From an uncultured Lachnobacterium sp. (lineage in GTDB: Bacteria > Bacillota > Clostridia > Lachnospirales > Lachnospiraceae): a stretch of 33,998 nucleotides of DNA. Under the pieces are notes generated by a model. That model saw nothing but the letters and a program-made list of their open reading frames with translations, ran no database searches and had not been told where the DNA came from. The stretch is taken from the NCBI GenBank assembly GCA_900546625.1, contig URDU01000033.1:1-33998 (forward strand), given 5' to 3'. Both the position numbers and the translations under genes were made by a program. Positions 1 to 7,117 of the stretch are shown here, piece after piece (position 1 is the first letter of the stretch; every line of letters begins with the position of its first letter).

Positions 1-53
1 AGAGCATCTGCCTTACAAGCAGAGGGTCACAGGTTCGAGCCCTGTAGGTCCCA
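1..53 (+). tRNA. tRNA-Val (anticodon TAC), 3' part only
   Basis: The window opens inside this tRNA. The anticodon stem TCTGC/GCAGA encloses loop CTTACAA, giving anticodon TAC, which reads GUA valine. The T arm is ACAGG-TTCGAGC-CCTGT, followed by acceptor strand AGGTCCC and discriminator A at 53. CCA is not encoded. The 5' half lies outside the window. Confidence 0.93.
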
Positions 54-58
54 TTCAT

Positions 59-142
59 GCCGCAGTGGCGGAACTGGCAGACGCGCAGGACTTAAAATCC
101 TGTTGTAGTGATACAGTACCGGTTCGATTCCGGTCTGCGGCA
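59..142 (+). tRNA. tRNA-Leu (anticodon TAA)
   Basis: A complete class II tRNA. Acceptor arms GCCGCAG (59-65) and CTGCGGC (135-141) pair perfectly, with discriminator A at 142. The anticodon stem AGGA/TCCT encloses CTTAAAA, giving anticodon TAA (leucine, UUA). A long variable arm follows, as expected for Leu. CCA is not encoded. It lies 5 bases after tRNA-Val, so the two are probably co-transcribed. Confidence 0.95.
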
Positions 143-193
143 TTCATTCAAAGCACTTGACAAGGGTGTTATAATGAATGAGTAAATAAATAT

Positions 194-267
194 GTGTGTG
201 TAGCTCAGCTGGATAGAGCACTTGGCTACGGACCAAGGTGTCGGGGGTTCGAATCCTCTCACGCACG
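194..267 (+). tRNA. tRNA-Arg (anticodon ACG)
   Basis: Acceptor GTGTGTG (194-200) pairs with CACGCAC (260-266) with one G-U pair; the discriminator is G267. Anticodon stem CTTGG/CCAAG holds loop CTACGGA, anticodon ACG, which is normally deaminated to ICG and reads CGU/CGC/CGA. The T stem contains two G-U pairs. CCA is not encoded. Its last 13 bases plus 10 bases of downstream flank recur with one mismatch at 407-429. Confidence 0.94.
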
Positions 268-429
268 TTATATAATATAGAAAGAGCAGGTTGTAGTACC
301 TGCTCTTTCTATATTACAAATCGTCCGCGGACGATTTGAACCCCGGGGTTCGCTCTACACTCCGTTGCGGTCGGCGCTAAGCGGAAGTCCACCGGACTTC
401 CAGCGCCCTCTTACGCACGTTATATAATA
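255..429. repeat. Palindrome-rich element bounded by duplicated tRNA-Arg 3' end
   Basis: Two direct copies of a 23-base sequence (255-277 and 407-429, one C/T mismatch) comprise the tRNA-Arg 3' end plus its flank, 152 bases apart. Between them lie the terminator hairpin, a perfect 20-base palindrome (318-337, centre CCGCGG), a perfect 14-base palindrome (338-351, GAACCCCGGGGTTC, resembling a T arm meeting its own mirror image), and a compound hairpin (373-378 with 402-407 outside, 383-390 with 394-401 inside). No protein is encoded. It could be a remnant of integration at the tRNA gene, a small non-autonomous element, or a mis-repaired tRNA duplication. Confidence 0.6.
274..315 (+). terminator. 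Hairpin terminator of the tRNA cluster
   Basis: An 18-bp perfect inverted repeat (arms 274-291 and 298-315) with loop TGTAGT, starting 7 bases after tRNA-Arg. It has T-rich flanks but no long run of T. It is the natural end of the Val-Leu-Arg transcript. Confidence 0.75.
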
Positions 430-459
430 AATAGAGAGCATCATGTTATGAAGGATAAA

Positions 460-495
460 AATTGAGGCACGGAGTATTAATTCCGTGCCTCAATT
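460..495. terminator. Bidirectional terminator downstream of the minus-strand NYN gene
   Basis: Arms 460-473 and 482-495 are 14-base perfect inverted repeats (core TTGAGGCACGGA) with an 8-base loop. The plus strand runs into TTGTTTTATCC and the minus strand into a T tract, so either direction could terminate. It sits 40 bases beyond the stop of the gene ending at 536. Confidence 0.8.
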
Positions 496-535
496 GTTTT
501 ATCCGGATTACCTTTCTGTTGTAAAATAAAGGGCG

Positions 536-1690
536 TTATTTCAGTGCAGATATAATTTTGAAATACGGCTTGAAAAGGCTGTAATATTTCAGACCATCTG
601 TCTCACCATAGCTCTTTGTGATGGCAGATCTTATACCATTGAGATTCTTTGTTTTATTCTTGTTTTTTTCAAGAAAATCAACAAAATTTCCGGGATCATC
701 AATGTCGCTGTGAGCGAAAATTATACCTGTAAAACGCTCTACCTTCTTTTTACGCGTGAGCTTCTCAGGTGTAAAAGAGTAGGATTTGTCTTTTATGGTT
801 TTATAAATTATCTGACCCTGTTTCATACCATAAACATGAACCAGTGTCTCATGAAGCTTGAGCAGATTGTCTTTTCCCATGCAGTTTAAGAAAGAATCTA
901 CCTCAAAATGGTCGAAGTCTTCAGATGCTGCTGATACTTCAGAAATATCTGATGTATCAATGCTGTCCATTGAGGCCTTAGCCTCAGCTGCTTCGTTTTT
1001 ATTTGAGTTGTTATTAGGTGTCTGTTCGTCAGTGAATGGTAAGTCATCATTAGTCATAAGCTTATCAATTGACGGTAAGTCCTCGTTAGTTGCAAGCTCA
1101 TCACTTAACGGTTCACTGTCTGTATAGCTGCTATGATTGCCATCGAAAAGTTCATTCAGATTATAAGACTTTGCAGTGATAGCATCATTATCGGTATTGA
1201 TATTGGCGGTATCTTCCTTAGATGGAATATCTGCTACTACCTGATACTTGATGTTTTTCCTTCTCTGGACAGCCTGTTTGCAAAAATTCACATTGAATCT
1301 GCGTACAGCGTATCCCTTATCTTTCCAGAACCTCACAGCAGGGTCATAGCCTGTGTCGTTGCTCATTATGATGTACTCATCAGCACCGGTCTCGGCTGAC
1401 GCAGCATCACATTCGTTTTCACTGCAGGCACCGCCGCATCCCATCAGATAACCCATATAGGATACCAGCTGAAAATCAAGGGCATTCGTTCCCTCATAGC
1501 ATTCCTCAAATCGTATATTTATTTTATTGTTTTCAATAAGTCTGATGACTGACATGTATGACATGTGAGGTGATTTTTTTGTGTAAAAAACTACGATTTC
1601 ATCATCCTCATCTGCCATATCAAACAGCATCAGCCAGTTGTCGTTGACATTTTCGCTGTCTACTAAAAAGTGTCTGATAATAATCACCAT
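536..1690 (-). CDS. NYN/PIN-fold putative ribonuclease
   Basis: Using ATG at 1690 the product has 384 residues. A longer reading frame from TTG at 1735 is unlikely, because that region holds a good promoter (TTGCCA, 17 bases, TACAAT) that would start transcription near 1700. The N-terminal domain (about 1-140) begins with hydrophobic strand VIIIRHFLVDSEN (D11, E13, N14), has D72 in the middle and SNDTGYD (N111, D112, D116). This is the acidic-residue pattern of NYN/PIN metal-dependent RNases. A cysteine-containing loop lies near 85-94. Residues about 190-275 are an Asp/Ser/Asn-rich, probably disordered linker, followed by an uncharacterised C-terminal domain of about 110 residues, rich in Lys and aromatic residues. 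It is divergent from a second NYN protein. Family is fairly sure; the substrate is unknown. Confidence 0.8.
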   Translation of the reverse strand: MVIIIRHFLVDSENVNDNWLMLFDMADEDDEIVVFYTKKSPHMSYMSVIRLIENNKINIRFEECYEGTNALDFQLVSYMGYLMGCGGACSENECDAASAETGADEYIIMSNDTGYDPAVRFWKDKGYAVRRFNVNFCKQAVQRRKNIKYQVVADIPSKEDTANINTDNDAITAKSYNLNELFDGNHSSYTDSEPLSDELATNEDLPSIDKLMTNDDLPFTDEQTPNNNSNKNEAAEAKASMDSIDTSDISEVSAASEDFDHFEVDSFLNCMGKDNLLKLHETLVHVYGMKQGQIIYKTIKDKSYSFTPEKLTRKKKVERFTGIIFAHSDIDDPGNFVDFLEKNKNKTKNLNGIRSAITKSYGETDGLKYYSLFKPYFKIISALK

Positions 1691-1746
1691 TAATCCGGAT
1701 AAAGGTATTGTAGCATGAGTATGAGAAAATGGCAAATAATCCGGAT
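1691..1746. promoter_or_regulatory. Paired TAATCCGGAT motifs flanking the promoter, possible operator
   Basis: TAATCCGGAT occurs at 1691-1700 and again at 1737-1746, bracketing the minus-strand promoter. A third copy in opposite reading (ATCCGGATTA, 501-510) lies past the gene end. Each is one base from the palindrome TAATCCGGATTA. The spacing suggests a repressor or autoregulatory site; no regulator is identified. Confidence 0.35.
1707..1735 (-). promoter_or_regulatory. Sigma-A promoter of the minus-strand NYN gene
   Basis: On the minus strand the -35 box TTGCCA (1735-1730) is 17 bases from the -10 box TACAAT (1712-1707). The predicted start near 1700 leaves a leader of only about 10 bases before ATG 1690, with no Shine-Dalgarno, so the message may be almost leaderless. 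Copies of ATCCGGAT flank the promoter at 1693-1700 and 1739-1746. Confidence 0.65.
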
Positions 1747-1783
1747 TTTAAGTAAATGTTAACAATACAAAGAGTGCAACATA

Positions 1784-1792
1784 TGATATAAT
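1784..1792 (+). promoter_or_regulatory. Extended -10 promoter of the plus-strand NYN gene
   Basis: TGATATAAT is an extended -10 element (TG-N-TATAAT). No clear -35 is seen at 17 bases. It lies 35 bases before the start codon at 1827. Confidence 0.55.
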
Positions 1793-1826
1793 TTTAATAT
1801 ATCTTGAAAATGAAGGGGGAATAGAG

Positions 1827-3272
1827 TTGGCAGATATTGAAATAAATAAATCAGATATTGATGAAGTTAATGATGTGGTACAAGAAACAGATGAAGAAGC
1901 ATATGCGTTGGATTCTGAATTTACAGAGGAAAAGGAATATAAAACAGTACAGAAATATGAGCTTGTGACGATTCTGTCGTATCTTATAGGTGTCAGAAAT
2001 GAGATACTTGATCATATGTGCAGTGATGAGTATGTGGAGCTTTTAAACAGCTTAAGAGAAAATAAAAATGCGAGGATACTCAGATATCTGTGTAAGGCGC
2101 GTACAGGTCTGCTGCGCAACTATAAAAAAACAGACAATGAAATAAAATATAATCTGGGTAATATAAACAGGATGGAGTGGTTTGATGCAGAGAATATAAA
2201 TAAGCTTGAGAGCTGGGAAGTGCATATTATATTGTATAATTCATCGGCTGACAAGTATTGCGTACATATTAACAAGCTGATAAATGAGCACGTGGATGCA
2301 TGTAAAAAGCTTTTCCCGGACTGGATAAAATGGGAGTATATCAGGGATTTGTTTGTCATAGCGGATTATGAAAAGCCAAAGAAGCTAAAGGCAGAGTTTA
2401 CTGTCTATAAAGAGCACAGAAAAGAGTATCCATATGGGATGTATATCCACTGGCGCCCGGATGGCAGGGGAAATCTGCTCAATTCTGACGGAAGGATTTT
2501 AAAGACAATATACAGACAGCATGGTGATTATTTCAATGACGGTTCAAAATACAGGGATGCAGTGGAAGATACAAAGGAAAATATATATGAGTTTATCCGT
2601 GAAAGCATGCGTGTTGTGATAGTTGTGGATTGTGAAAATTCTGATGTATACAAGCTGTATGGAGTATTAAAAAACTTAAATTCTGAGCAAATGTCCAAAA
2701 TAGAAAAAATTATACTCTATGATGATTATCATACATCCTGTGGATGGGACTGGCTGGAAAAATTCATACATATCCCTGTATTCCATGAGGAGGTGGAGCG
2801 TGTGACAGACCGAAAGTCGCTTGTTGATATAAAGATGACTGCGGGAGTGTGTGAGGCGTATTATAAGGACAACATAGACTCGTTTATTTTGTGCTCAAGT
2901 GATTCGGATTACTGGGGACTTATTTCATCTGTAAAGGATGCTCATTTCCTCGTGATGTACGAATATAGCAAGTGCGGACAGTCAATCAAGGATGCACTTA
3001 CAAAACGATGTATTTTTCACTGTTCAATAGACGATTTCTATACAGGAAATGCAAGTGATTTAAAGAAAAAAGTCATGATAAGTGAATTGAAAAATCTGAC
3101 AAATGATATTGTCGGAAAAAATGGCTGGGAGATGACAAGACAGATATACGAGAGGACTAAAATTACATCGACAGAGCGAGAAATGAAGGATTTTTACAAT
3201 AAATATGTTAAGTCATTGAGGTTAAAAATTAATGAGGACGGAGTATTCGAGATTGTGGTAAATGAATATTGA
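1827..3272 (+). CDS. NYN-domain putative ribonuclease with long N-terminal region
   Basis: 481 residues from TTG, chosen because GGGGGA (1815-1820) is an ideal ribosome site six bases upstream. The first 40 residues are very acidic. Residues 45-255 form a helical region not recognised, with a possible small beta domain around 200-235 (YPYGMYIHWRPDGRG). The NYN domain occupies about 262-405: strand VVIVVDCEN (D268, E270, N271), D334 in LVDIKMTAG, and SSDSDYW (D359, D361), the expected metal-binding acidic set. A short C-terminal helical and strand segment follows. NYN proteins are typically RNases acting in RNA processing or decay. Divergent pairing with another NYN/PIN protein suggests related or mutually controlled roles (inference). 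No membrane segments or signal peptide. Confidence 0.82.
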   Translation: MADIEINKSDIDEVNDVVQETDEEAYALDSEFTEEKEYKTVQKYELVTILSYLIGVRNEILDHMCSDEYVELLNSLRENKNARILRYLCKARTGLLRNYKKTDNEIKYNLGNINRMEWFDAENINKLESWEVHIILYNSSADKYCVHINKLINEHVDACKKLFPDWIKWEYIRDLFVIADYEKPKKLKAEFTVYKEHRKEYPYGMYIHWRPDGRGNLLNSDGRILKTIYRQHGDYFNDGSKYRDAVEDTKENIYEFIRESMRVVIVVDCENSDVYKLYGVLKNLNSEQMSKIEKIILYDDYHTSCGWDWLEKFIHIPVFHEEVERVTDRKSLVDIKMTAGVCEAYYKDNIDSFILCSSDSDYWGLISSVKDAHFLVMYEYSKCGQSIKDALTKRCIFHCSIDDFYTGNASDLKKKVMISELKNLTNDIVGKNGWEMTRQIYERTKITSTEREMKDFYNKYVKSLRLKINEDGVFEIVVNEY

Positions 3273-3342
3273 GTATGAAAACTGATTTTTGAAAAAGATA
3301 TTTGTAAAATTATCTGAAACTTATTTACGTAATTTTTGCCGG

Positions 3343-3361
3343 TCACACATGTATTGTGTGA
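3343..3361. promoter_or_regulatory. Inverted repeat upstream of cutC
   Basis: TCACACA (3343-3349) and TGTGTGA (3355-3361) pair around a 5-base spacer, 37 bases before cutC. It could be an operator or a leader hairpin. There is no T tract, so it is not an obvious terminator for the upstream gene. Confidence 0.35.
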
Positions 3362-3397
3362 AGGTTAAGCATTATTTAGCGGAAAGAGTGGGAAAGT

Positions 3398-4165
3398 ATG
3401 ATGAAACCGATGCTTGAAATATGCTGTGGCAGCTTTTCGGATGTGAAAACAGCATATGAAAATGGTGCAGACAGGGTTGAGCTGAACAGTGCTCTATACA
3501 TGGGCGGGCTCACACCTACACTTGCCAATTTAATATATGCAAAGGAAAAATGCAATATACCGGTAGTGGCAATGGTTCGTCCAAGGGGCGGCGGATTTTG
3601 CTATTCGGATGAAGAATACGACACTATGCTTATGGATGCAAAAATTCTTTTAGAGCATGGAGCAGATGGCATTGCGTTTGGATTTCTGACAAAAGAAAAG
3701 GTGCTTGATGAAAAGCGCACTAAGGAAATGATAGAGCTCGTTCATGAGTATGGCAGGGAGGCTGTGTTTCACCGCGCCTTTGACTGCATAGATAATCAGG
3801 ACAGTGCAGCGGAGAAGCTTATTAGGCTTGGCGCAGATCGTATCCTTACAAGCGGTGGCGCAGCAAATGTATGGGATGGCAGAAAACAGCTTAAGCATCT
3901 TCAAAATCAATATGGAAAAGATATTACGATTCTGGCAGGAAGCGGCGTGAATGATACCAATGTGAGATCACTTATCGAATACACGGGTATTACGCAGGTG
4001 CACAGCTCGTGTGGCGCATGGAAGTGTGATGTGACAGCATCGTGTAAAGAGGTGGATTTTTCGTATGATGAAATGATGAAGAACTGCTATCAGTGTGCGG
4101 ATGCAGGTAAGGTTAGGAAGCTTGTGGAAAAATTATTTTTGTCCCCAACAACCAAATCCATTTGA
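3398..4165 (+). CDS. cutC: CutC-family TIM-barrel protein
   Basis: 255 residues, a typical length for bacterial CutC. The N-terminus MLEICCGSF, then DRVELNSAL, MVRPRGGGFCYSD, FHRAFDC and RILTSGG are the conserved CutC signatures along the TIM barrel. The family was linked to copper tolerance in Escherichia coli, but its biochemical function remains unsettled; this is not the choline trimethylamine-lyase that shares the symbol. Two adjacent ATG codons (3398, 3401) are possible starts; spacing from GGGA (3390-3393) slightly favours the second. It stands alone between the NYN gene and the deaminase, so context adds nothing on function. No terminator is obvious after the stop. Confidence 0.9.
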   Translation: MMKPMLEICCGSFSDVKTAYENGADRVELNSALYMGGLTPTLANLIYAKEKCNIPVVAMVRPRGGGFCYSDEEYDTMLMDAKILLEHGADGIAFGFLTKEKVLDEKRTKEMIELVHEYGREAVFHRAFDCIDNQDSAAEKLIRLGADRILTSGGAANVWDGRKQLKHLQNQYGKDITILAGSGVNDTNVRSLIEYTGITQVHSSCGAWKCDVTASCKEVDFSYDEMMKNCYQCADAGKVRKLVEKLFLSPTTKSI

Positions 4166-4213
4166 CATTTTTGGTACACAGGAATAAAATAATATCGTTG
4201 ATTTTGCATTTTG

Positions 4214-4242
4214 TTGACTGTATTCCGACATGATGCTACTAT
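4214..4242 (+). promoter_or_regulatory. Promoter of the deaminase-pucR operon
   Basis: TTGACT (4214-4219), 17 bases, TACTAT (4237-4242). The predicted transcript starts near 4249, giving a leader of about 140 bases that contains the terminator hairpin at 4292-4327. Confidence 0.65.
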
Positions 4243-4284
4243 TTGTTCGTAAACAACAAACAGCAGATAAATAATGACATGAGG

Positions 4285-4327
4285 TTTTAGCAAAGGCGCT
4301 AAGGTTGTATTCCTTAGTGCCTTTTTT
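4285..4327 (+). terminator. Leader terminator with competing hairpin (possible attenuator)
   Basis: AAAGGCGCTAAGG (4292-4304) pairs with CCTTAGTGCCTTT (4312-4324) and is followed by T (to 4327), a good intrinsic terminator 63 bases before the start codon at 4391. TTTTAGC (4285-4291) can instead pair with GCTAAGG (4298-4304), which would break the terminator. This suggests attenuation of the deaminase operon by a ligand, protein or translation event. No riboswitch class was recognised. Confidence 0.6.
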
Positions 4328-4390
4328 AGCCGGGATATGCATGGCTAAAAGCTATGAATACTTAGGTCATATGGAAAAGAGGAATACAGT

Positions 4391-5650
4391 ATGAGCAGCA
4401 CAAAATTATTTAAAAACGTAAGGCTTAAGGGCCAAAAGGAGCTTACTTCAATTCTTGTGGAGGATGGAGTATTTAAGAGGATTGCGGCAGATTTACCGGA
4501 GCAGGCAGGCTGCGAGGTCATTGATTTGCAGGGACAGCTTGTCATTCCACCGTATGTTGATCCGCATATGCATCTGGACTATGTATTTACTGCAGGTCTG
4601 GGCGAGGAGAATGGCTCAGGAACCTTGTTTGAGGGCATTCAGCGCTGGAGCGAGTCAAAGGGACATATGACAGTGGAGCAGATGAAGGAGCGCATATATA
4701 GTGGTATCAGGAAAGAAATGTTGAATGGTGTGCAGGCAATCAGGACACATATTGATGTCACAGACCCGACGTTTACAGGGCTTAAGGCTGCTCTTGAGGT
4801 GAGAGATGAGGTAAAGGATATTCTGGATTTGCAGATTGTGGCTTTTCCGCAGGAGGGCATGTATGCGTACAAGGGTGGTGATGAGCTTGTAGAGGAGGCT
4901 CTCAAGATGGGAGCTGACTGTGTCGGCGCTATACCACACTTTGAGCTGGCCAGGGAATTTGGCGAGAAGTCAGTACACAAGGCTATCGAGCTTGCAGTAA
5001 AATACGATAAGCTGGTCGACGCACATTGTGATGAGACCGATGATACTCAGAGTCGTTTCCTTGAGCTTTTGAATGCACTTGCCCTGATGGAGGGAATCGG
5101 CACCAGGACTACGGCGAGCCATACATGTTCATTCGGCTCAGCGGACAACAGCTATGCCTTCAGGATGATGAAGCTCTTCAAGAAGTCAGGTATCAATTTC
5201 ATTTCATGCCCTACAGAGAATGTATATCTTGAGGGACGTCAGGATACTTATCCAAAGAGAAGGGGAATCACAAGGGTTAAGGAGCTGTATGACAATGGTA
5301 TCAATGTCTGCTTTGCACAGGATTCCATGTCAGACCCATGGTATCCGCTTGGCAACGGCAATATGATGATGATTCTCGACCATGGCATTCATCTGGCTCA
5401 GATGATGTCTCCGGAGGAGATTACAAATGATTTAGACCTTGTTACCACAAATGGAGCCATCACCATGAGTATTACAGATCGCTATGGTATCGAGGAGGGG
5501 AAGCCTGCCAACTTTATCGTGCTCGATGCAAAATCAGAATTTGAGGCAATATGTGAGAGAGCAGGAATCACTGCTTCTGTCAGACACGGTGAGTATTTAT
5601 TTGAAAAAATCCCGGCAAAGGTTACAGGAGCAATCGACCTGCTGAAATAA
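4391..5650 (+). CDS. codA: CodA-family cytosine / 5-methylcytosine deaminase
   Basis: 419 residues, an amidohydrolase-superfamily enzyme that removes ammonia from a pyrimidine base. The metal and catalytic set of E. coli CodA is present with a constant offset of two: H59 and H61 (PHMH), H212 and E215 (AHCDE), H244 (ASHTC) and D311 (AQDSMSDPWYPLG). The residue matching CodA Asp314 is Ser312. That Asp is the published discriminator against 5-methylcytosine, and homologues lacking it deaminate 5-methylcytosine, so this may be a 5-methylcytosine deaminase (inference). The start has AGAGGAA seven bases upstream. pucR follows after 13 bases, with a base-type carrier beyond. Family is certain; the exact substrate is not. 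Confidence 0.88.
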   Translation: MSSTKLFKNVRLKGQKELTSILVEDGVFKRIAADLPEQAGCEVIDLQGQLVIPPYVDPHMHLDYVFTAGLGEENGSGTLFEGIQRWSESKGHMTVEQMKERIYSGIRKEMLNGVQAIRTHIDVTDPTFTGLKAALEVRDEVKDILDLQIVAFPQEGMYAYKGGDELVEEALKMGADCVGAIPHFELAREFGEKSVHKAIELAVKYDKLVDAHCDETDDTQSRFLELLNALALMEGIGTRTTASHTCSFGSADNSYAFRMMKLFKKSGINFISCPTENVYLEGRQDTYPKRRGITRVKELYDNGINVCFAQDSMSDPWYPLGNGNMMMILDHGIHLAQMMSPEEITNDLDLVTTNGAITMSITDRYGIEEGKPANFIVLDAKSEFEAICERAGITASVRHGEYLFEKIPAKVTGAIDLLK

Positions 5651-5663
5651 GAGGTAATAATTC

Positions 5664-6836
5664 ATGTTTCAGTGCAAGGATTTACTTTCGCTTACGACTT
5701 TGTCGCAGGCGAAGGTTATCGCCGGAAAAGGCGGTATGGAAAAAGGCATCAGGTGGTCTTATAAGGCAGAAAATATCAACTTTGAGAAATGGGTGCGGGG
5801 AAAGGAGCTTCTTATAGTGAGCAGCCCTGTCACACAGAGAAAGAATTTTGATTTGTACAAGACAATAAAGAAAGCGATAGAGCTTCAAATGTCATGTGCC
5901 CTTCTGCTGGTTGGAGAAAGCTATGTGACGCAGATAGATGATAAGGTAATTGATTTAGCGGAAAAGAATGATTTTCCGCTTTTTACCATGCCCTGGGATG
6001 TGCCGCTTTTGGACTTTTTTGAGGAGCTGGGGCATGCGATTTCATATCTGGACGATAGAAAGGATATAGAGGACAGTCTGCTTGCCGAGATTATTTTTGG
6101 AAACAGTATTAATACGACAAGCATAGAGCAGAAGTGCATACAGATGGGGTATGAGAAAAGTGTGCTTAAGCAGGTGTTTGTACTGCATATAGCAGGCAAT
6201 ATAATAAACAATGATCAGATAAGAAGCTATGCGCAGACCTTAAAGGATTATTTCAAGACTGCTGATTATCAGGCGATTGTATCATGCTATGGAGACAGAA
6301 TAATCGGTTTCATGAATGACTGCACGGACAAAAGAGATGTAATTGTGGATATTTTCACGAAATTTGATGCTTTTTTGAAAAATGAGTACAGTGATATACG
6401 CTATACACTTAACATAGGTGAAAAATGCGATAATATCTCAAAGCTTCAAAAGAGCTTTCATGAGACATCAAAGACCAATGCCGTGCTTGAGCATATAGGC
6501 AGGACGAATGAGATTGTCTTTTATGATCAGATGGGCTTTTACAGGATGCTCATGGCATATGAGAATACCGCACCTATGAAGAGGTGTGCGGACGAGGTGC
6601 TTGGTGAGATAATCGCATATGAGAAGAAGGCCCACACGCAGCTTATGGAGACTATGTGGACGTATTTTGAGTGCGACTGTAATCTGCAGAGGACTGCGGA
6701 TAAGCTTTTTTCTCATAAAAATACTGTGAAGTACAGGCTGCAGAGAGTAGAACAGCTCACAGGCAGAAGCTTTGCAGACCGCTTTGACAGCCAGGAGCTG
6801 TATAATGCACTGATGATTTATTATTATCTGCAGTGA
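5664..6836 (+). CDS. PucR-family transcriptional regulator
   Basis: 390 residues. The N-terminal PucR domain spans about 5-125 (KGGMEKGIRW, GKELLIVSS, LPLFTMPW-like segment). The central region resembles the GGDEF-like domain of CdaR/PucR regulators. The C-terminal PucR helix-turn-helix is at about 325-385 (CNLQRTADKLFSHKNTVKYR, then LQRVEQLTG). Relatives control purine catabolism, sugar-acid or amino-acid genes. It lies 13 bases after the deaminase with its own GAGGT ribosome site, so it is in that operon and probably controls both it and the carrier downstream. No terminator with a T tract follows; an 8-base inverted repeat lies at 6932-6959. Confidence 0.88.
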   Translation: MFQCKDLLSLTTLSQAKVIAGKGGMEKGIRWSYKAENINFEKWVRGKELLIVSSPVTQRKNFDLYKTIKKAIELQMSCALLLVGESYVTQIDDKVIDLAEKNDFPLFTMPWDVPLLDFFEELGHAISYLDDRKDIEDSLLAEIIFGNSINTTSIEQKCIQMGYEKSVLKQVFVLHIAGNIINNDQIRSYAQTLKDYFKTADYQAIVSCYGDRIIGFMNDCTDKRDVIVDIFTKFDAFLKNEYSDIRYTLNIGEKCDNISKLQKSFHETSKTNAVLEHIGRTNEIVFYDQMGFYRMLMAYENTAPMKRCADEVLGEIIAYEKKAHTQLMETMWTYFECDCNLQRTADKLFSHKNTVKYRLQRVEQLTGRSFADRFDSQELYNALMIYYYLQ

Positions 6837-6879
6837 TAAGGTTATAGGACTTAGGGCGATTACATTAGAAATCCATCGG

Positions 6880-6959
6880 ATGATGACTTGAGCCATGATG
6901 ACTTGAGTTTTTGGGTGGATTTGTTACATAGAAACAAAATCGCAAAGCAGGTTTTGTTT
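6880..6959. repeat. Short repeats in the pucR-carrier spacer
   Basis: ATGATGACTTGAG is directly repeated at 6880-6892 and 6895-6907, a 15-base period. AAACAAAA (6932-6939) and TTTTGTTT (6952-6959) form an 8-base perfect inverted repeat with a 12-base spacer. The latter could be a PucR operator. No gene is seen between 6837 and 7117. Confidence 0.4.
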
Positions 6960-6994
6960 ACATGGGACGAAAATACAGCCAATTTTACGTGAGC

Positions 6995-7023
6995 TATTGA
7001 TTTGACAGGCAGATAAATATAAT
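6995..7023 (+). promoter_or_regulatory. Candidate promoter of the NhaC-type carrier gene
   Basis: TATAAT at 7018-7023 with a weak -35 TATTGA (6995-7000) at 17 bases. A perfect TTGACA (7002-7007) is present but only 10 bases away. GCAGATAAATA (7009-7019) also occurs in the deaminase leader (4263-4273). Confidence 0.4.
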
Positions 7024-7045
7024 ATGTGTTCAACGAAAGGCAACG

Positions 7046-7078
7046 GGGCCGGAGGATGAGAATCCTTCGGCCCTTTTT
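7046..7078 (+). terminator. Leader terminator before the carrier gene
   Basis: GGGCCGGAGGAT (7046-7057) pairs with ATCCTTCGGCCC (7062-7073), one G-U pair, followed by TTTTT (7074-7078). It is 40 bases before the start codon and after the apparent promoter, so it may be an attenuator; alternatively it ends read-through from pucR. Confidence 0.65.
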
Positions 7079-7117
7079 GCAGTATATGATGCCTGGAAAG
7101 AGAGGAATATAAAGATT

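Noticed and set aside
268..430. A second, broken tRNA-Arg gene
   Set aside because: Only the 3' end and a T-arm-like fragment are duplicated; no anticodon arm or D arm is present, so it is described as a repeat element instead.
858..1399. Plus-strand reading frames opposite the first NYN gene
   Set aside because: They are shadows of the minus-strand gene: low complexity, no ribosome sites and no recognisable motifs.
1691..1735. N-terminal extension of the minus-strand NYN protein from TTG 1735
   Set aside because: The region contains a well-spaced promoter, so it is upstream of the likely transcript start.
3398..4165. Choline trimethylamine-lyase because of the symbol cutC
   Set aside because: The protein is a 255-residue TIM-barrel with CutC copper-family motifs, not a glycyl radical enzyme.
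4249..4390. PreQ1, purine or other known riboswitch before the deaminase
   Set aside because: The leader has a terminator and an alternative hairpin, but I could not match the conserved bases of any known class.
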